Source: Puia sp.
GTDB lineage: Bacteria > Bacteroidota > Bacteroidia > Chitinophagales > Chitinophagaceae
Assembly (NCBI GenBank): GCA_031292515.1
Contig: JARLGZ010000269.1
Location: 310,001-374,000 of the forward strand
Direction: 5' to 3'
DNA: 64,000 nucleotides
Positions 9,219 to 17,357 of this stretch are shown here, piece by piece; the stretch's first letter is position 1, and every line of letters starts with the position of its first letter. The position numbers and the translations under genes are program-made. Under the pieces are notes generated by a model that was not told the origin of the DNA, did not search any database, and saw nothing but the letters and a program-made list of their open reading frames with translations.

Positions 9219-10490
9219 ATGAACAAGCTTTACTCTGTCATCCTCAAATCATCTCTTTTCATCCTTTTAATCGGCTTTGCCGGCGCCCTGAGGGCACAAA
9301 TAACCCAATCGAACCTCAATCTCACGATAAATTCCACCAGGAATTGGTCGTCGAACTTCGCACCTGGCAATGTTGTTACCACCTGCAATGCCTGTAATGT
9401 CACTGTCGCGAGTGGCGCGACCCTGACCTTCGATGTCAGCGTGAATTTCGGTTCCAATAACCCTAGTTCAGGGGGTGGTTCAACAATTGACGTTACCGGC
9501 AGCAGCAAGCTGATAATTGGTTCTGCCACCGGAACGACCAGTGTGCTGGTTTCTTTGACGAACTCCCAGATCATCGTCGGTGACCCGAGCCTTTCGACGA
9601 CAAATATTGCGTCCGGTAACGCAAGCCTCTTTGTTGGTTCCGGGGCTACGCTGGCTCTCAATGACAATATTTCGACCGTGAGGCTGGCTAACCAGAATAA
9701 TACCATTTCTGCCGGGGCTGGCGGAAATAGTTTTACTTCGAATGCCGGTGCAGGACAGATTTTATATACACCAGGCTCTTTATCATTCTTTTCGGGCAAC
9801 GCCAATTACAATACTACCAACGGGAACATAGGTGGTGTTTACTCCACGCCTCCACCAAAAGTTACGGGCCCGGCAGTATCTCAGGTGGCTACAAAAGCAG
9901 GTATAACGCTTGTTTCCTTTGGAAGTGCCCCTATCATTCTCCCGATCACCCTGGTCGATTTCGCGGCCAGCCTGAACAGCAATGGGGGTGTGAACCTGAC
10001 ATGGGCAACCGAGCAGGAAGAGAACTCCAGCTACTTTGCCGTTCAGCGCAGCGTCAATGGCGGTGCCTGGACGACTATCGGAAAAGTGGCCGCCCGGGGC
10101 AACTCATCCCTGCAGACCAACTATTCCTTTACCGATGCCAGCCCGGTAAGCGGAACGGATTCTTATAGACTATTGGAGACCGACCTGGACGGCGCTATCA
10201 CCTATAGCACAGTAAAGGTGGTTCGCACGACCAGCCAGTCCACCGGGTTTAGCATATTCCCCAACCCCGTCAGCGACCAGCTGAACGTGTCGCTGAGTTC
10301 ATCTGTCAACGATGCGACGATCCGCCTGGTCGATCTGAACGGAAGGGTCCTGGTGGAACAGAAGGTCGCAAACGCCGGCGGCACCATTGTCACCCTCCCC
10401 GTCCAGAGCTTTGTCAGAGGGACCTATGTTCTCGTGGTCCGGACGGCGGAAGGTTCCCAGTTCACCGGCAAAGTTCTCATCACGCACTAA
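9219..10490 (+). CDS. Secreted protein with T9SS C-terminal sorting domain
   Basis: A 423-aa export protein. The signal peptide is residues 1-27 (LFILLIGFAGALRAQ). Residues ~30-220 are Ser/Thr/Gly/Asn-rich strand repeats, suggesting a beta-helix-like passenger. Residues ~250-330 (LVDFAASLNSNGGVNLTWAT) look like the fibronectin-like module common before sorting domains. The last ~80 residues are a type A T9SS domain (FSIFPNPVSDQLNVS to GTYVLVVRTAEG...KVLITH). It is presumably exported by the type IX system and attached to, or released from, the surface. I chose the ATG at 9219 over the TTG two codons upstream. Enzymatic function is unknown. Confidence 0.85.
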   Translation: MNKLYSVILKSSLFILLIGFAGALRAQITQSNLNLTINSTRNWSSNFAPGNVVTTCNACNVTVASGATLTFDVSVNFGSNNPSSGGGSTIDVTGSSKLIIGSATGTTSVLVSLTNSQIIVGDPSLSTTNIASGNASLFVGSGATLALNDNISTVRLANQNNTISAGAGGNSFTSNAGAGQILYTPGSLSFFSGNANYNTTNGNIGGVYSTPPPKVTGPAVSQVATKAGITLVSFGSAPIILPITLVDFAASLNSNGGVNLTWATEQEENSSYFAVQRSVNGGAWTTIGKVAARGNSSLQTNYSFTDASPVSGTDSYRLLETDLDGAITYSTVKVVRTTSQSTGFSIFPNPVSDQLNVSLSSSVNDATIRLVDLNGRVLVEQKVANAGGTIVTLPVQSFVRGTYVLVVRTAEGSQFTGKVLITH

Positions 10491-10555
10491 GCAGTAAGCA
10501 GGCGGGAATTCAGATCTTAGAGCCATAAGAATTGTTTAAGCGTCTATATCTATTT

Positions 10556-10588
10556 AAGGGCTGTCTCCGGAGGAGACAGCCCTTTTTT
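10556..10588 (+). terminator. Rho-independent terminator
   Basis: A perfect 13-bp stem (AAGGGCTGTCTCC / GGAGACAGCCCTT) with a 3-base loop, followed by a T-run. It ends the 9219-10490 transcript and is nearly symmetric, so it could also work on the other strand. Confidence 0.92.
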
Positions 10589-10679
10589 ATTGTATTTAGT
10601 AAAAACATCCCCGCCACATAAAATAAAAAGTCCTGATTCGTAGTTATGTATCCGAAATCCGATCATCCAATTTGTTCCT

Positions 10680-11870
10680 ATGAGGCCGTTCAAAATCCTA
10701 GCCCTGGTGGAAGGCTTATGCCTGTACTGTATAGCATGTATGACAGCGTTCATACCCGCCTCGGCAAATGCCCAATGCACGACCGCAACCTCAATGAGTA
10801 TCAGCCATGATACTATCTTTACCGGCACGGGAAACGACTATTTTAACCCCCTCATCCGTCAGTTCGACCCCTCTTTGGGCGATCTCTCAGCAGTGGTCGT
10901 CAAATCCGCGGTTTCCCTAAAATATGGTTTCCAGGTCGAGAATGTCGGAACAGCCTCCAAGACCCCTACCATCGGTGTCGTTCGCAACGACTACATTATC
11001 AATAGCGCTCTCCCGAATGGCTATGCCTTTAGCACCCTCCAGAAAAACTATGGGCCTTATTCCCTGGCAGCCTCCAACGGTGTCCCGAATTCAGGCCCTG
11101 ACTACGCTGTCCAGGCACCCTTTAGCTTTATGAGCAATAATACCGTGGTGAACGACTCGATCACCGCCGGGGTAGCCCCCTTCCTGGGCACCGGGATTAT
11201 GAGTTACGACTACTACCCGACCACTTATTCCATCGTCCCCTCCGGTCTGACCTATACCTTTACCGCAAACGATACCATCCATTTTTCGGTGAAGTATTAT
11301 TACTGTTCGGCGACCGTCCTTGCCACCGGGATCACCGATTTTACCGCCACCCTGAGCGGGAATACGGTCGTGCAACTGGCCTGGACGACCTCCGATGAAA
11401 TAAAAGGAGGCACCTATATGATCGAAAAAAGTGCCGATGGCCTGCATTTTACCGATATCGCCTCCCTGCCGACGGCCCCCGGGGCAGGAGACAGCCACTA
11501 CGGATACCCCTATGGAGTGGGGACACAATCGGGCATGATCTATTTTCGCCTGAAGATCCTCGGATCCGACGGCAGCATCAAATACTCCGGGGTCCGTTCC
11601 GTCGACCTGGGCAACGGAACCTCCGGGGGTCTCTATCTGTATCCCAACCCTTCCAGCGAATTCATAAACGTCGTCTTCAACCAATCCGGCGGCAACTGGC
11701 AGGTGGATATCCTGGGCGTCAATGGGAATCTCATCCAAAGGAACTACTCCCTGAACACCACAACCGCGCATATCGATTTTCAACGCTCCCTTGCCGCGGG
11801 TGTCTATTTCATCCGGGTGACCAACCAGCAGACACACGCCTCCCGTATCGCCTCCTTCATTGCAAAATGA
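10680..11870 (+). CDS. Secreted protein with T9SS C-terminal sorting domain
   Basis: A 396-aa protein with an N-terminal signal sequence (cleavage near ASANA-Q, residue ~31). The body (~35-220) is rich in Thr/Asn/Tyr with no motif I recognise. A fibronectin-like module with FTATLSGNTVVQLAWTTSDE (~225-310) is shared with its two neighbours. A type A T9SS sorting domain closes the protein (LYLYPNPSSEFINVVF to GVYFIRVTNQQ). It belongs to a run of three same-strand secreted proteins with the same modular C-terminus. The function of the N-terminal half is unknown. Confidence 0.83.
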   Translation: MRPFKILALVEGLCLYCIACMTAFIPASANAQCTTATSMSISHDTIFTGTGNDYFNPLIRQFDPSLGDLSAVVVKSAVSLKYGFQVENVGTASKTPTIGVVRNDYIINSALPNGYAFSTLQKNYGPYSLAASNGVPNSGPDYAVQAPFSFMSNNTVVNDSITAGVAPFLGTGIMSYDYYPTTYSIVPSGLTYTFTANDTIHFSVKYYYCSATVLATGITDFTATLSGNTVVQLAWTTSDEIKGGTYMIEKSADGLHFTDIASLPTAPGAGDSHYGYPYGVGTQSGMIYFRLKILGSDGSIKYSGVRSVDLGNGTSGGLYLYPNPSSEFINVVFNQSGGNWQVDILGVNGNLIQRNYSLNTTTAHIDFQRSLAAGVYFIRVTNQQTHASRIASFIAK

Positions 11871-11919
11871 GACCCGGATTCATCGACAGCCGAATAGCGT
11901 GATAGCAGGATGATACGTT

Positions 11920-11952
11920 TTTGACCCAAGTGGAGGGATTTTGCTACTTTTA
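11920..11952 (+). promoter_or_regulatory. Bacteroidota-type promoter, near-leaderless
   Basis: TTTG (11920-11923), a 21-base spacer and TACTTTTA (11945-11952, one mismatch to TAnnTTTG). The ATG at 11957 follows only 4 bases later, so the mRNA probably has almost no leader. Confidence 0.55.
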
Positions 11953-11956
11953 TTTC

Positions 11957-12661
11957 ATGAACCCTTTCCGGATCCGGCCGTTTGCACTGCCATTACTGAC
12001 GAGCCTGCTTGCCTTCACAAGACCCGTTCCTTCCATCTACGGACGGCCGGCCATCGGTTTTTACGATGCCTCAACCCGGTATGGCTGCGCAGCTCAATGC
12101 CGCCCACCCGCGCAAAACGCTTTTTCGACAACCGATATCGCCGGTCTGACGGTGACCCGCATGCCCGATCACGCCGTGATCGTCTCCTGGACGACCGAAA
12201 AAGAAGGGAAGGGTGACTACTACGAAATCGAAAGAAGCCCCGACGGCAAAGACTGGACGATAGTGGCGGTAGCACTGGCAGGGACCGGCATAGAAAACAA
12301 CTCTTACGAATACATCGACAAAGGCGCTGTCGCCGTCGCACTCTACTACCGGATCCGGCAGCGGGATGGGGATGGCAAGTATTCGGTCAGCGCCGTCGCA
12401 ACGGTGGAGGGAGAGGCGCGGGCCGCCGCCAGCATCTTCTTCGCCGACAAAAATATCAGCATCCGTCTCTACGGTAATGTGAAGGACGCCCTGGAGATCA
12501 GCATCCTGGATCAGACAGGGCATCTCCTCGGACAAAAAAAAATCGTTGATACAGGGGCCATTATCCGCTTCAGCCTCTCCGAACTTACCCCGGGCCGTTA
12601 TACCCTGAACATCGCCGACGGCATCGGCTTGATAGGAACGAAAAAGCTGGTGATCCGCTAA
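11957..12661 (+). CDS. Small secreted protein with fibronectin-like module and T9SS-like C-terminus
   Basis: A 234-aa protein. The N-terminus (RPFALPLLTSLLAFTRPVPS) is a likely signal peptide. Residues ~65-140 form the module ITGLTVTRM...AVIVSWTTEKEGKGDYYEIERSPDGKDW, the same fibronectin-type architecture found in the two genes before it. The last ~70 residues (ISIRLYGNVKDALEISILDQTGHLL to GRYTLNIADG...KLVIR) resemble a T9SS type A domain but lack the usual YPNP opening. It is essentially a neighbour-type protein without the large N-terminal passenger. Function is unknown. Confidence 0.72.
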   Translation: MNPFRIRPFALPLLTSLLAFTRPVPSIYGRPAIGFYDASTRYGCAAQCRPPAQNAFSTTDIAGLTVTRMPDHAVIVSWTTEKEGKGDYYEIERSPDGKDWTIVAVALAGTGIENNSYEYIDKGAVAVALYYRIRQRDGDGKYSVSAVATVEGEARAAASIFFADKNISIRLYGNVKDALEISILDQTGHLLGQKKIVDTGAIIRFSLSELTPGRYTLNIADGIGLIGTKKLVIR

Positions 12662-12668
12662 CTCTTTC

Positions 12669-13925
12669 TTACATTCTGACAAACTCTACCCGGCGGTTAT
12701 TGGCCTTTCCCTCGGGACTTGTATTGTCGGCTACCGGTTTGGTATCGCCAAAACCTTTGGTCCTTAGCCTTCCGGCGTCTACACCCATGGCGGTCAATTG
12801 CGCTTTTACGGCATCCGCGCGTTGCTGGGAGAGCTGGAGATTGTGTGTGGCATTACCCGTATTGTCCGTGTGCCCGTCGATCTCGAATTTGAGATCGGGA
12901 TTATCTTTTAAGACCTCAACAATCATGTTCAGGGTTCCCATGCTTTCGGGTTTGATAACCACTTTATCGACATCGAAGTTGATACCGTGCGTAACGATCT
13001 TTGCATCGGTAAACTTTTTGCCGATCATGTTCATATTCCCTCCCGCGGCGATCCGGAAATTCCTGAATACGATGGGATGTTCCTGGGAACCAATTCCTCC
13101 CACCTCCAATTGTGCTACTTTGCAATCGCCGCAATCAGGTACCACCAACACGCGGTATTGATCTTCGTAACATTTGATCTGGTTGCCTTTTTTTATCATG
13201 GCGGCATGATGCCATCTTCCTTCATAGTGGTCGGTGTTGCCGGGATAAGAACCGCTGAAGTCCTTGGGGAAATACCCGGTACCGACCTCCTTCCCAAAGC
13301 TGATATTCCTCGATTGATTGTCGGCCGTCGAAAAAAGGATTGTAGGGCTGTAGCCGTTATTGGCAAAGAAGTCGAATTCGATAGTGAAATCACCGGGCAG
13401 ATAATTGGTCGGGGTCTTCATCCGGGGCCCGACCCTCACATAGTTCCCTTCAGTCAGACAAAAGGCCTCGACACCCGTAACCTTGTTGAGGATTCCCTGC
13501 CCCCTTTCCAGTGTCCAGTGCGCCGGGAACTCACCATCGGCATCGTCGGTGAAATTGTCCTCAAAAATGACAGGGTCTCCGGGGACGAAATCATAGTTGG
13601 CATAGGTTGTCAGGCTTGCCGGACCTGCATCGGCGGCAGCGGCATTCATACCCGTTGCGGAAGACCCGGTCGTCGAAGCGGCTGGCTGTTGGGCAGCCGC
13701 CGGTTTCTTCTTTTTAAAAAGTCCCTTGATGGCGTTTTCCGTTTTATTCAACCCATTTTCCACACCACTGGAAACATCATTATTGGCATGATTGGTCGCA
13801 CCCTGCTGGGCCACCTGGCCGGGGTCGGTCACCTGCGCATGCAAGATCGGGGCCGGTATAAAAAGGAGAAGACCCGGAAGTAAACCCATGACGATTTTCT
13901 TTGGATGCAGATAGATCTTTTTCAT
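12669..13925 (-). CDS. OmpA-family outer-membrane / peptidoglycan-binding protein
   Basis: A 418-aa protein with a signal peptide (VMGLLPGLLLFIPAPILHAQ). A short Asn/Ala-rich region contains GLFKKKKPAA. Residues ~110-295 look like a laminin-G/concanavalin-type domain (VIFEDNFTDDADGEFPAHW, GDFTIEFDFFANNG, YEGRWHHAAMIKKGNQIKCYEDQYR). The C-terminal OmpA domain (~305-418) has GINFDVDKVVIKPES, IDGHTDNTGNATHNLQLSQQRA and NNRRVEF, which contain the Asp and Arg that bind meso-diaminopimelate in peptidoglycan. It likely anchors the envelope. A 31-bp sequence 100 bp upstream is shared with the upstream region of the NarL-type regulator at 14746. Confidence 0.93.
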   Translation of the reverse strand: MKKIYLHPKKIVMGLLPGLLLFIPAPILHAQVTDPGQVAQQGATNHANNDVSSGVENGLNKTENAIKGLFKKKKPAAAQQPAASTTGSSATGMNAAAADAGPASLTTYANYDFVPGDPVIFEDNFTDDADGEFPAHWTLERGQGILNKVTGVEAFCLTEGNYVRVGPRMKTPTNYLPGDFTIEFDFFANNGYSPTILFSTADNQSRNISFGKEVGTGYFPKDFSGSYPGNTDHYEGRWHHAAMIKKGNQIKCYEDQYRVLVVPDCGDCKVAQLEVGGIGSQEHPIVFRNFRIAAGGNMNMIGKKFTDAKIVTHGINFDVDKVVIKPESMGTLNMIVEVLKDNPDLKFEIDGHTDNTGNATHNLQLSQQRADAVKAQLTAMGVDAGRLRTKGFGDTKPVADNTSPEGKANNRRVEFVRM

Positions 13926-14024
13926 TGGACTATATTTTATAAAGATTGATTAAGCAGGGATCAGCAGGAACCTATCGTTGCCCGGACGGGCGTCCCTGCA
14001 AAGAGAGAAAAAAATAGAAGACCG

Positions 14025-14055
14025 GTCAATCGGATGAATATATGATTTTGTCATC
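14025..14055. promoter_or_regulatory. Copy 1 of a 31-bp repeat upstream of the OmpA-family gene
   Basis: This sequence is identical at 30 of 31 bases to 14777-14807 and contains a GATGA...TCATC dyad. It lies 100 bp upstream of the OmpA-family start and downstream of the regulator stop. It is a candidate regulator-binding site (inference). Confidence 0.55.
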
Positions 14056-14119
14056 TCAATTCAGCCGAACCCAATCTAACATGCCACTGACATCTCCCCC
14101 GCTCATTATTCGCTGCCTG

Positions 14120-14746
14120 CTACTGTTTTCGAAGGATCTTCGCCACCGCGCCGGCCTTCGAATTGACATGAAGCTTCTGGTAGATATTGCAGATATGCGT
14201 GCGGATCGTGCTGATGCTCACACAGTACTTGTCGGCGATCTTCTTATAGCTCAGGCCGTCGACCAGGGAGTACAGGATCTCGTTTTCCCGGACGGTCAGC
14301 TGGTAATCGACCGGGGTGGGCAGGGAAGCAGGCTGAAAAGAGAGGATGACTTTACGGGCGATGCTGGCGCTCATGGGAGCGCCGCCATAATAGAGGTCTT
14401 TGATGGCTTGTACGATCTCCTCGGGAGGGGTCTTTTTAAGAAGGTAGCCCGATGCGCCCGAACGGATAGCGTCGAAAATTTTGTCGTCGTCATCGAAGAC
14501 CGTAAACATCATGACCTGGACGCCGGGAAAGTTCATTTTGACGGTCCTTACCCCTTCGATGCCGGAGATATTCGGGAGCCCGATATCCATCAGGATAATA
14601 TCGGGGAGGGCCTTGCCTATTTCACTGACGACATTCATCAGGTTGTTCAGCGACGCAACGCACCGGATTCCCTCCGTTTTATTGAAGAGATTTTCCAGGC
14701 TGTTTCTCAACGGCTGATTATCCTCTATGATAGCTACCTTGATCAT
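14120..14746 (-). CDS. NarL/LuxR-type response regulator
   Basis: A 208-aa DNA-binding response regulator. The receiver domain (1-120) has acidic residues at EDN (8-10), phospho-acceptor Asp54 in ILMDIGLP and Lys in LLKKTPP. The C-terminal LuxR-type helix-turn-helix (~147-208) has LTVRENEILYSLVDGLSYKKIADKYCVSISTIRTHICNIYQKL. It is the natural partner of the histidine kinase upstream on the same strand (14864-16810). A 31-bp sequence 30 bp before its start recurs upstream of the next gene (OmpA family), suggesting autoregulation and a linked target (inference). Confidence 0.95.
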   Translation of the reverse strand: MIKVAIIEDNQPLRNSLENLFNKTEGIRCVASLNNLMNVVSEIGKALPDIILMDIGLPNISGIEGVRTVKMNFPGVQVMMFTVFDDDDKIFDAIRSGASGYLLKKTPPEEIVQAIKDLYYGGAPMSASIARKVILSFQPASLPTPVDYQLTVRENEILYSLVDGLSYKKIADKYCVSISTIRTHICNIYQKLHVNSKAGAVAKILRKQ

Positions 14747-14776
14747 TTCTTAAAATTGCCTGTAATTTGAGCCCCC

Positions 14777-14807
14777 GTCAATCGGATGAATATATGATTT
14801 TATCATC
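14777..14807. promoter_or_regulatory. Copy 2 of the 31-bp repeat upstream of the regulator gene
   Basis: One-mismatch copy of 14025-14055, beginning 30 bp before the regulator ATG at 14746 in the kinase-regulator gap. Confidence 0.55.
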
Positions 14808-14813
14808 CCTGGC

Positions 14814-14873
14814 TCTACTCACCGCTCACCGCTCACCACTCACCACTGACTACTCACCACTGACTACTCACTC
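14814..14873. repeat. 7-bp repeat array overlapping the kinase stop codon
   Basis: Tandem ACTCACC/ACTGACT/ACTCACC units on the plus strand. The array runs into the 3' end of the kinase gene, and its GAGAGTGAGTAG (minus strand) supplies that gene's last codons and TAG stop. Confidence 0.8.
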
Positions 14874-16810
14874 TCGACGGTTACCCGTAATATGATCTCC
14901 GTTCCCTGGCCGCGCCCGGAACGGATGACCAGCTCCGCCTGCATCAACGCCGCCCTGTTCTTCATACTCAGCAACCCGTTTCCCGAAAAAGACAGATCCG
15001 TGTCGAACCCCTGACCATTGTCCCAAACCGACAAGGTCAGCACCTGTTGATGACAGCCGACCCGGATGCCTGCTTCCGTCGCTTCTGAATATTTTATCAG
15101 GTTATTGATGGCCTCTTTCAGGATCAGGTAGATATGCTGTCTGAAATCCATCGGCAGTCTGACCTGGTCGAGTGGGTCCTCTATGATGATCTTATACTCG
15201 ATACCCCTCGCTTCGAACAGCGTCGTCGCAAAATGCCGGACACGCATCAGCAGGTTTTCCAGGGTGTCGTTCCGGGGGTTGATGCTCCATACAATATCGT
15301 CCATTTTTTCCATAAGACTAATGGAACTCGCCTTTATTTCACTCATCGCGCCGAGCGTCTGGTCCGTATCTTTTTCCCGGAGGGCCAGTCCGCTCAGGAT
15401 CGAGATCGAGCTGAGCGTAGATCCGATATCATCATGCAAGTCACGGGCAATCTTATTGCGGATATGCTGCATATTCGATTGCAGGATCTCGTTGGCTTTT
15501 AATTGCTCGATCAGGTTCTCCTGGCTTCTTATTTTCTCTTTCTCCGCGGCATGGCTCTTGTAACTCAGACCGGCAGTGAAACACACGATTTCCAGCACGA
15601 TACCCACCTGCGAAAAAATCAGTACGTTGGGAATACCCAGGTCCAGGTGACGCACAATTTCCAGGTAGCTGAATACAAGCCCCAGGATATGCCCTGTGGC
15701 CACAAATAGGCTTCCGCTGATCACATAATAAAGAAGAGGCTGCCCGCGCCGGAACATGTAAATAATGAGACCCGTCGTGATGAGGAAGACAAAACCCAGG
15801 ATGATCGTATACAACAAGGTCTGCAGGCCCCGGTTGAATGTGATCAGGATCAGCCCCAGATCGAAAAGCAGGTAGACGAGCAGAAAATACTCAAGACCGC
15901 GGATCCACTTGTTTACCCGGGGATAGTTTACCGGCATATCCAAAAAACTCCGGATAAACCGGAAATATAAAAAATAGGGAAGGATCAGCATCGTCTTTCC
16001 CAGATAGATCCGCAGCAGGGGATAGTGGGAAAAAAGAAGAGGGACCCCATAAAAGGATTCCTGCTTACTCAAAAAATAAAGAGAGATCACCCCCAGGTAA
16101 AAAAAATAATAGAGATATTCCTTTCTCCGGATGATCATCCATTGAAAAATGACGTACAGGAGCTGACAGATCAGGAAACCCTGGAATAACAGGGGGAATA
16201 TCGACGATTGATGACTGTTCCGGGCATCCGCTATAAAGGCGTCGTTCACCGCCTGCGGATCATAGATCCGGATGCCGGAGAAATCATATTCGTCGGTTCG
16301 CTGCCGGATCTTTACAAAGAGCTCCCCTGCCTGGTGCGCTCCGAGGCGGAGCGGCAGAACACCCATCTGTTTTTGAACATAGGAGCTGCCGGGATTGTCG
16401 GGGCGTAGATTGCCACCCCGCACCTCCTGCACGACTCCGTCAGCGGATACAAAAAAAAGATCTATATAGTTCAGGTTGCCCGCGTCCAACGAAAGATCCA
16501 GTGGACTGTCATCGGTATTTTCCAGGCCACATTTCAGCCAGAAGTCCGCAGACCGGGGGGCGTCGGCGATCTGCCGGGCCACCTGCTCATACGAGGCTCC
16601 AAAAACAAGATCCCGGATATTCGACAACTCCAGGGAACGGGAAGAGTCCACCAGGCCACTGATCGGCCGGGTGATACGGAGGGCCCGGCCAAACCCGTTG
16701 ATCGCAAGTGGCGGGTTTTCCGTTCCGCCTTCAGCCTGCAGGCAGCAGGAAGACAGGAGAAAAGACACGGAGAGGATCATGAATAGATATGCTGTCAGCC
16801 GCTTACGCAT
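14864..16810 (-). CDS. 7TMR-DISM sensor histidine kinase (HisKA_3)
   Basis: A 648-aa membrane sensor. The signal region is 1-25. A periplasmic DISM-type beta-domain (~40-185, ADFWLKCGLENTDDSPLDLSLD) is followed by seven membrane helices (~205-415), then a short coiled coil. The dimerisation/phosphoacceptor helix has His459 in KIARDLHDDIGSTLSSIS. A GHKL ATPase domain carries an N-box (KEAINNLIKYSEA), DNGQGFD and GNGLLSMKNRA. Family members sense carbohydrate-like or envelope ligands. Its ATG lies one base after the stop of the methylmalonyl-CoA epimerase gene, so the two are translationally coupled. The NarL-type regulator follows. The stop codon is provided by an intergenic repeat. Confidence 0.95.
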   Translation of the reverse strand: MRKRLTAYLFMILSVSFLLSSCCLQAEGGTENPPLAINGFGRALRITRPISGLVDSSRSLELSNIRDLVFGASYEQVARQIADAPRSADFWLKCGLENTDDSPLDLSLDAGNLNYIDLFFVSADGVVQEVRGGNLRPDNPGSSYVQKQMGVLPLRLGAHQAGELFVKIRQRTDEYDFSGIRIYDPQAVNDAFIADARNSHQSSIFPLLFQGFLICQLLYVIFQWMIIRRKEYLYYFFYLGVISLYFLSKQESFYGVPLLFSHYPLLRIYLGKTMLILPYFLYFRFIRSFLDMPVNYPRVNKWIRGLEYFLLVYLLFDLGLILITFNRGLQTLLYTIILGFVFLITTGLIIYMFRRGQPLLYYVISGSLFVATGHILGLVFSYLEIVRHLDLGIPNVLIFSQVGIVLEIVCFTAGLSYKSHAAEKEKIRSQENLIEQLKANEILQSNMQHIRNKIARDLHDDIGSTLSSISILSGLALREKDTDQTLGAMSEIKASSISLMEKMDDIVWSINPRNDTLENLLMRVRHFATTLFEARGIEYKIIIEDPLDQVRLPMDFRQHIYLILKEAINNLIKYSEATEAGIRVGCHQQVLTLSVWDNGQGFDTDLSFSGNGLLSMKNRAALMQAELVIRSGRGQGTEIILRVTVESE

Positions 16811-16811
16811 G

Positions 16812-17216
16812 CTATGACTCTTTTCTTTCCATGCACAATTCCACCAGGATGCCGCCCGTATCCCGGGGATGGAGAAAACAGACCCATTTATTATCGGCTC
16901 CCGGCCGGGGACTGCTGGACAGAAGAGCGAATCCTTCGGCCGACAGCCTGGACATCTCCGCCTCTATATCCCCGACTTCGAAGGCGATATGATGGATGCC
17001 TTCCCCCCGCTTCTCCAGGAATCTGGCGATGACTCCCCCGGGATCGGCGCTTTCCAGCAACTCGATCTTCGTCTCTCCCTGGCGGAAAAAAGCCGTATTC
17101 ACCTGCTCGGAGACCACTGATTCGGTCTTGTAGCAGGGGCTGCCAAGCAACTTCTCATACAGCCTTATCGAAGCGGCCAGGTTGTTGACCGCAATTCCTA
17201 TATGCTCTACTTTCAT
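16812..17216 (-). CDS. mce: Methylmalonyl-CoA epimerase
   Basis: A 134-aa VOC-fold metalloenzyme that interconverts (R)- and (S)-methylmalonyl-CoA in propionate metabolism. The family pattern is clear: MKVEHIGIAVNNL at the start, LLESADPGGVIARFLEKRGEGIHHIAFEV in the middle and HPRDTGGILVELC at the end, giving metal-ligand His, Gln/Glu and Glu positions. I chose ATG 17216 because the conserved MKVEHIGIAV begins there. An in-frame ATG one codon upstream is possible, and the longer open frame is leader. A standalone B12-binding mutase subunit at 41850 points to the same pathway. Confidence 0.95.
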   Translation of the reverse strand: MKVEHIGIAVNNLAASIRLYEKLLGSPCYKTESVVSEQVNTAFFRQGETKIELLESADPGGVIARFLEKRGEGIHHIAFEVGDIEAEMSRLSAEGFALLSSSPRPGADNKWVCFLHPRDTGGILVELCMERKES

Positions 17217-17357
17217 CATGACAATGAATGTAAGTAAAATGACGGGTTCCGGCAAGGAGCAGACACCGATAAACGGCGCCCCACCGCAAATGACGCTTTT
17301 GCGGTACTTTTGCAATACGGCTTCGGCCGCAAAAAAATGCCATCATAAAGGCTAGGT

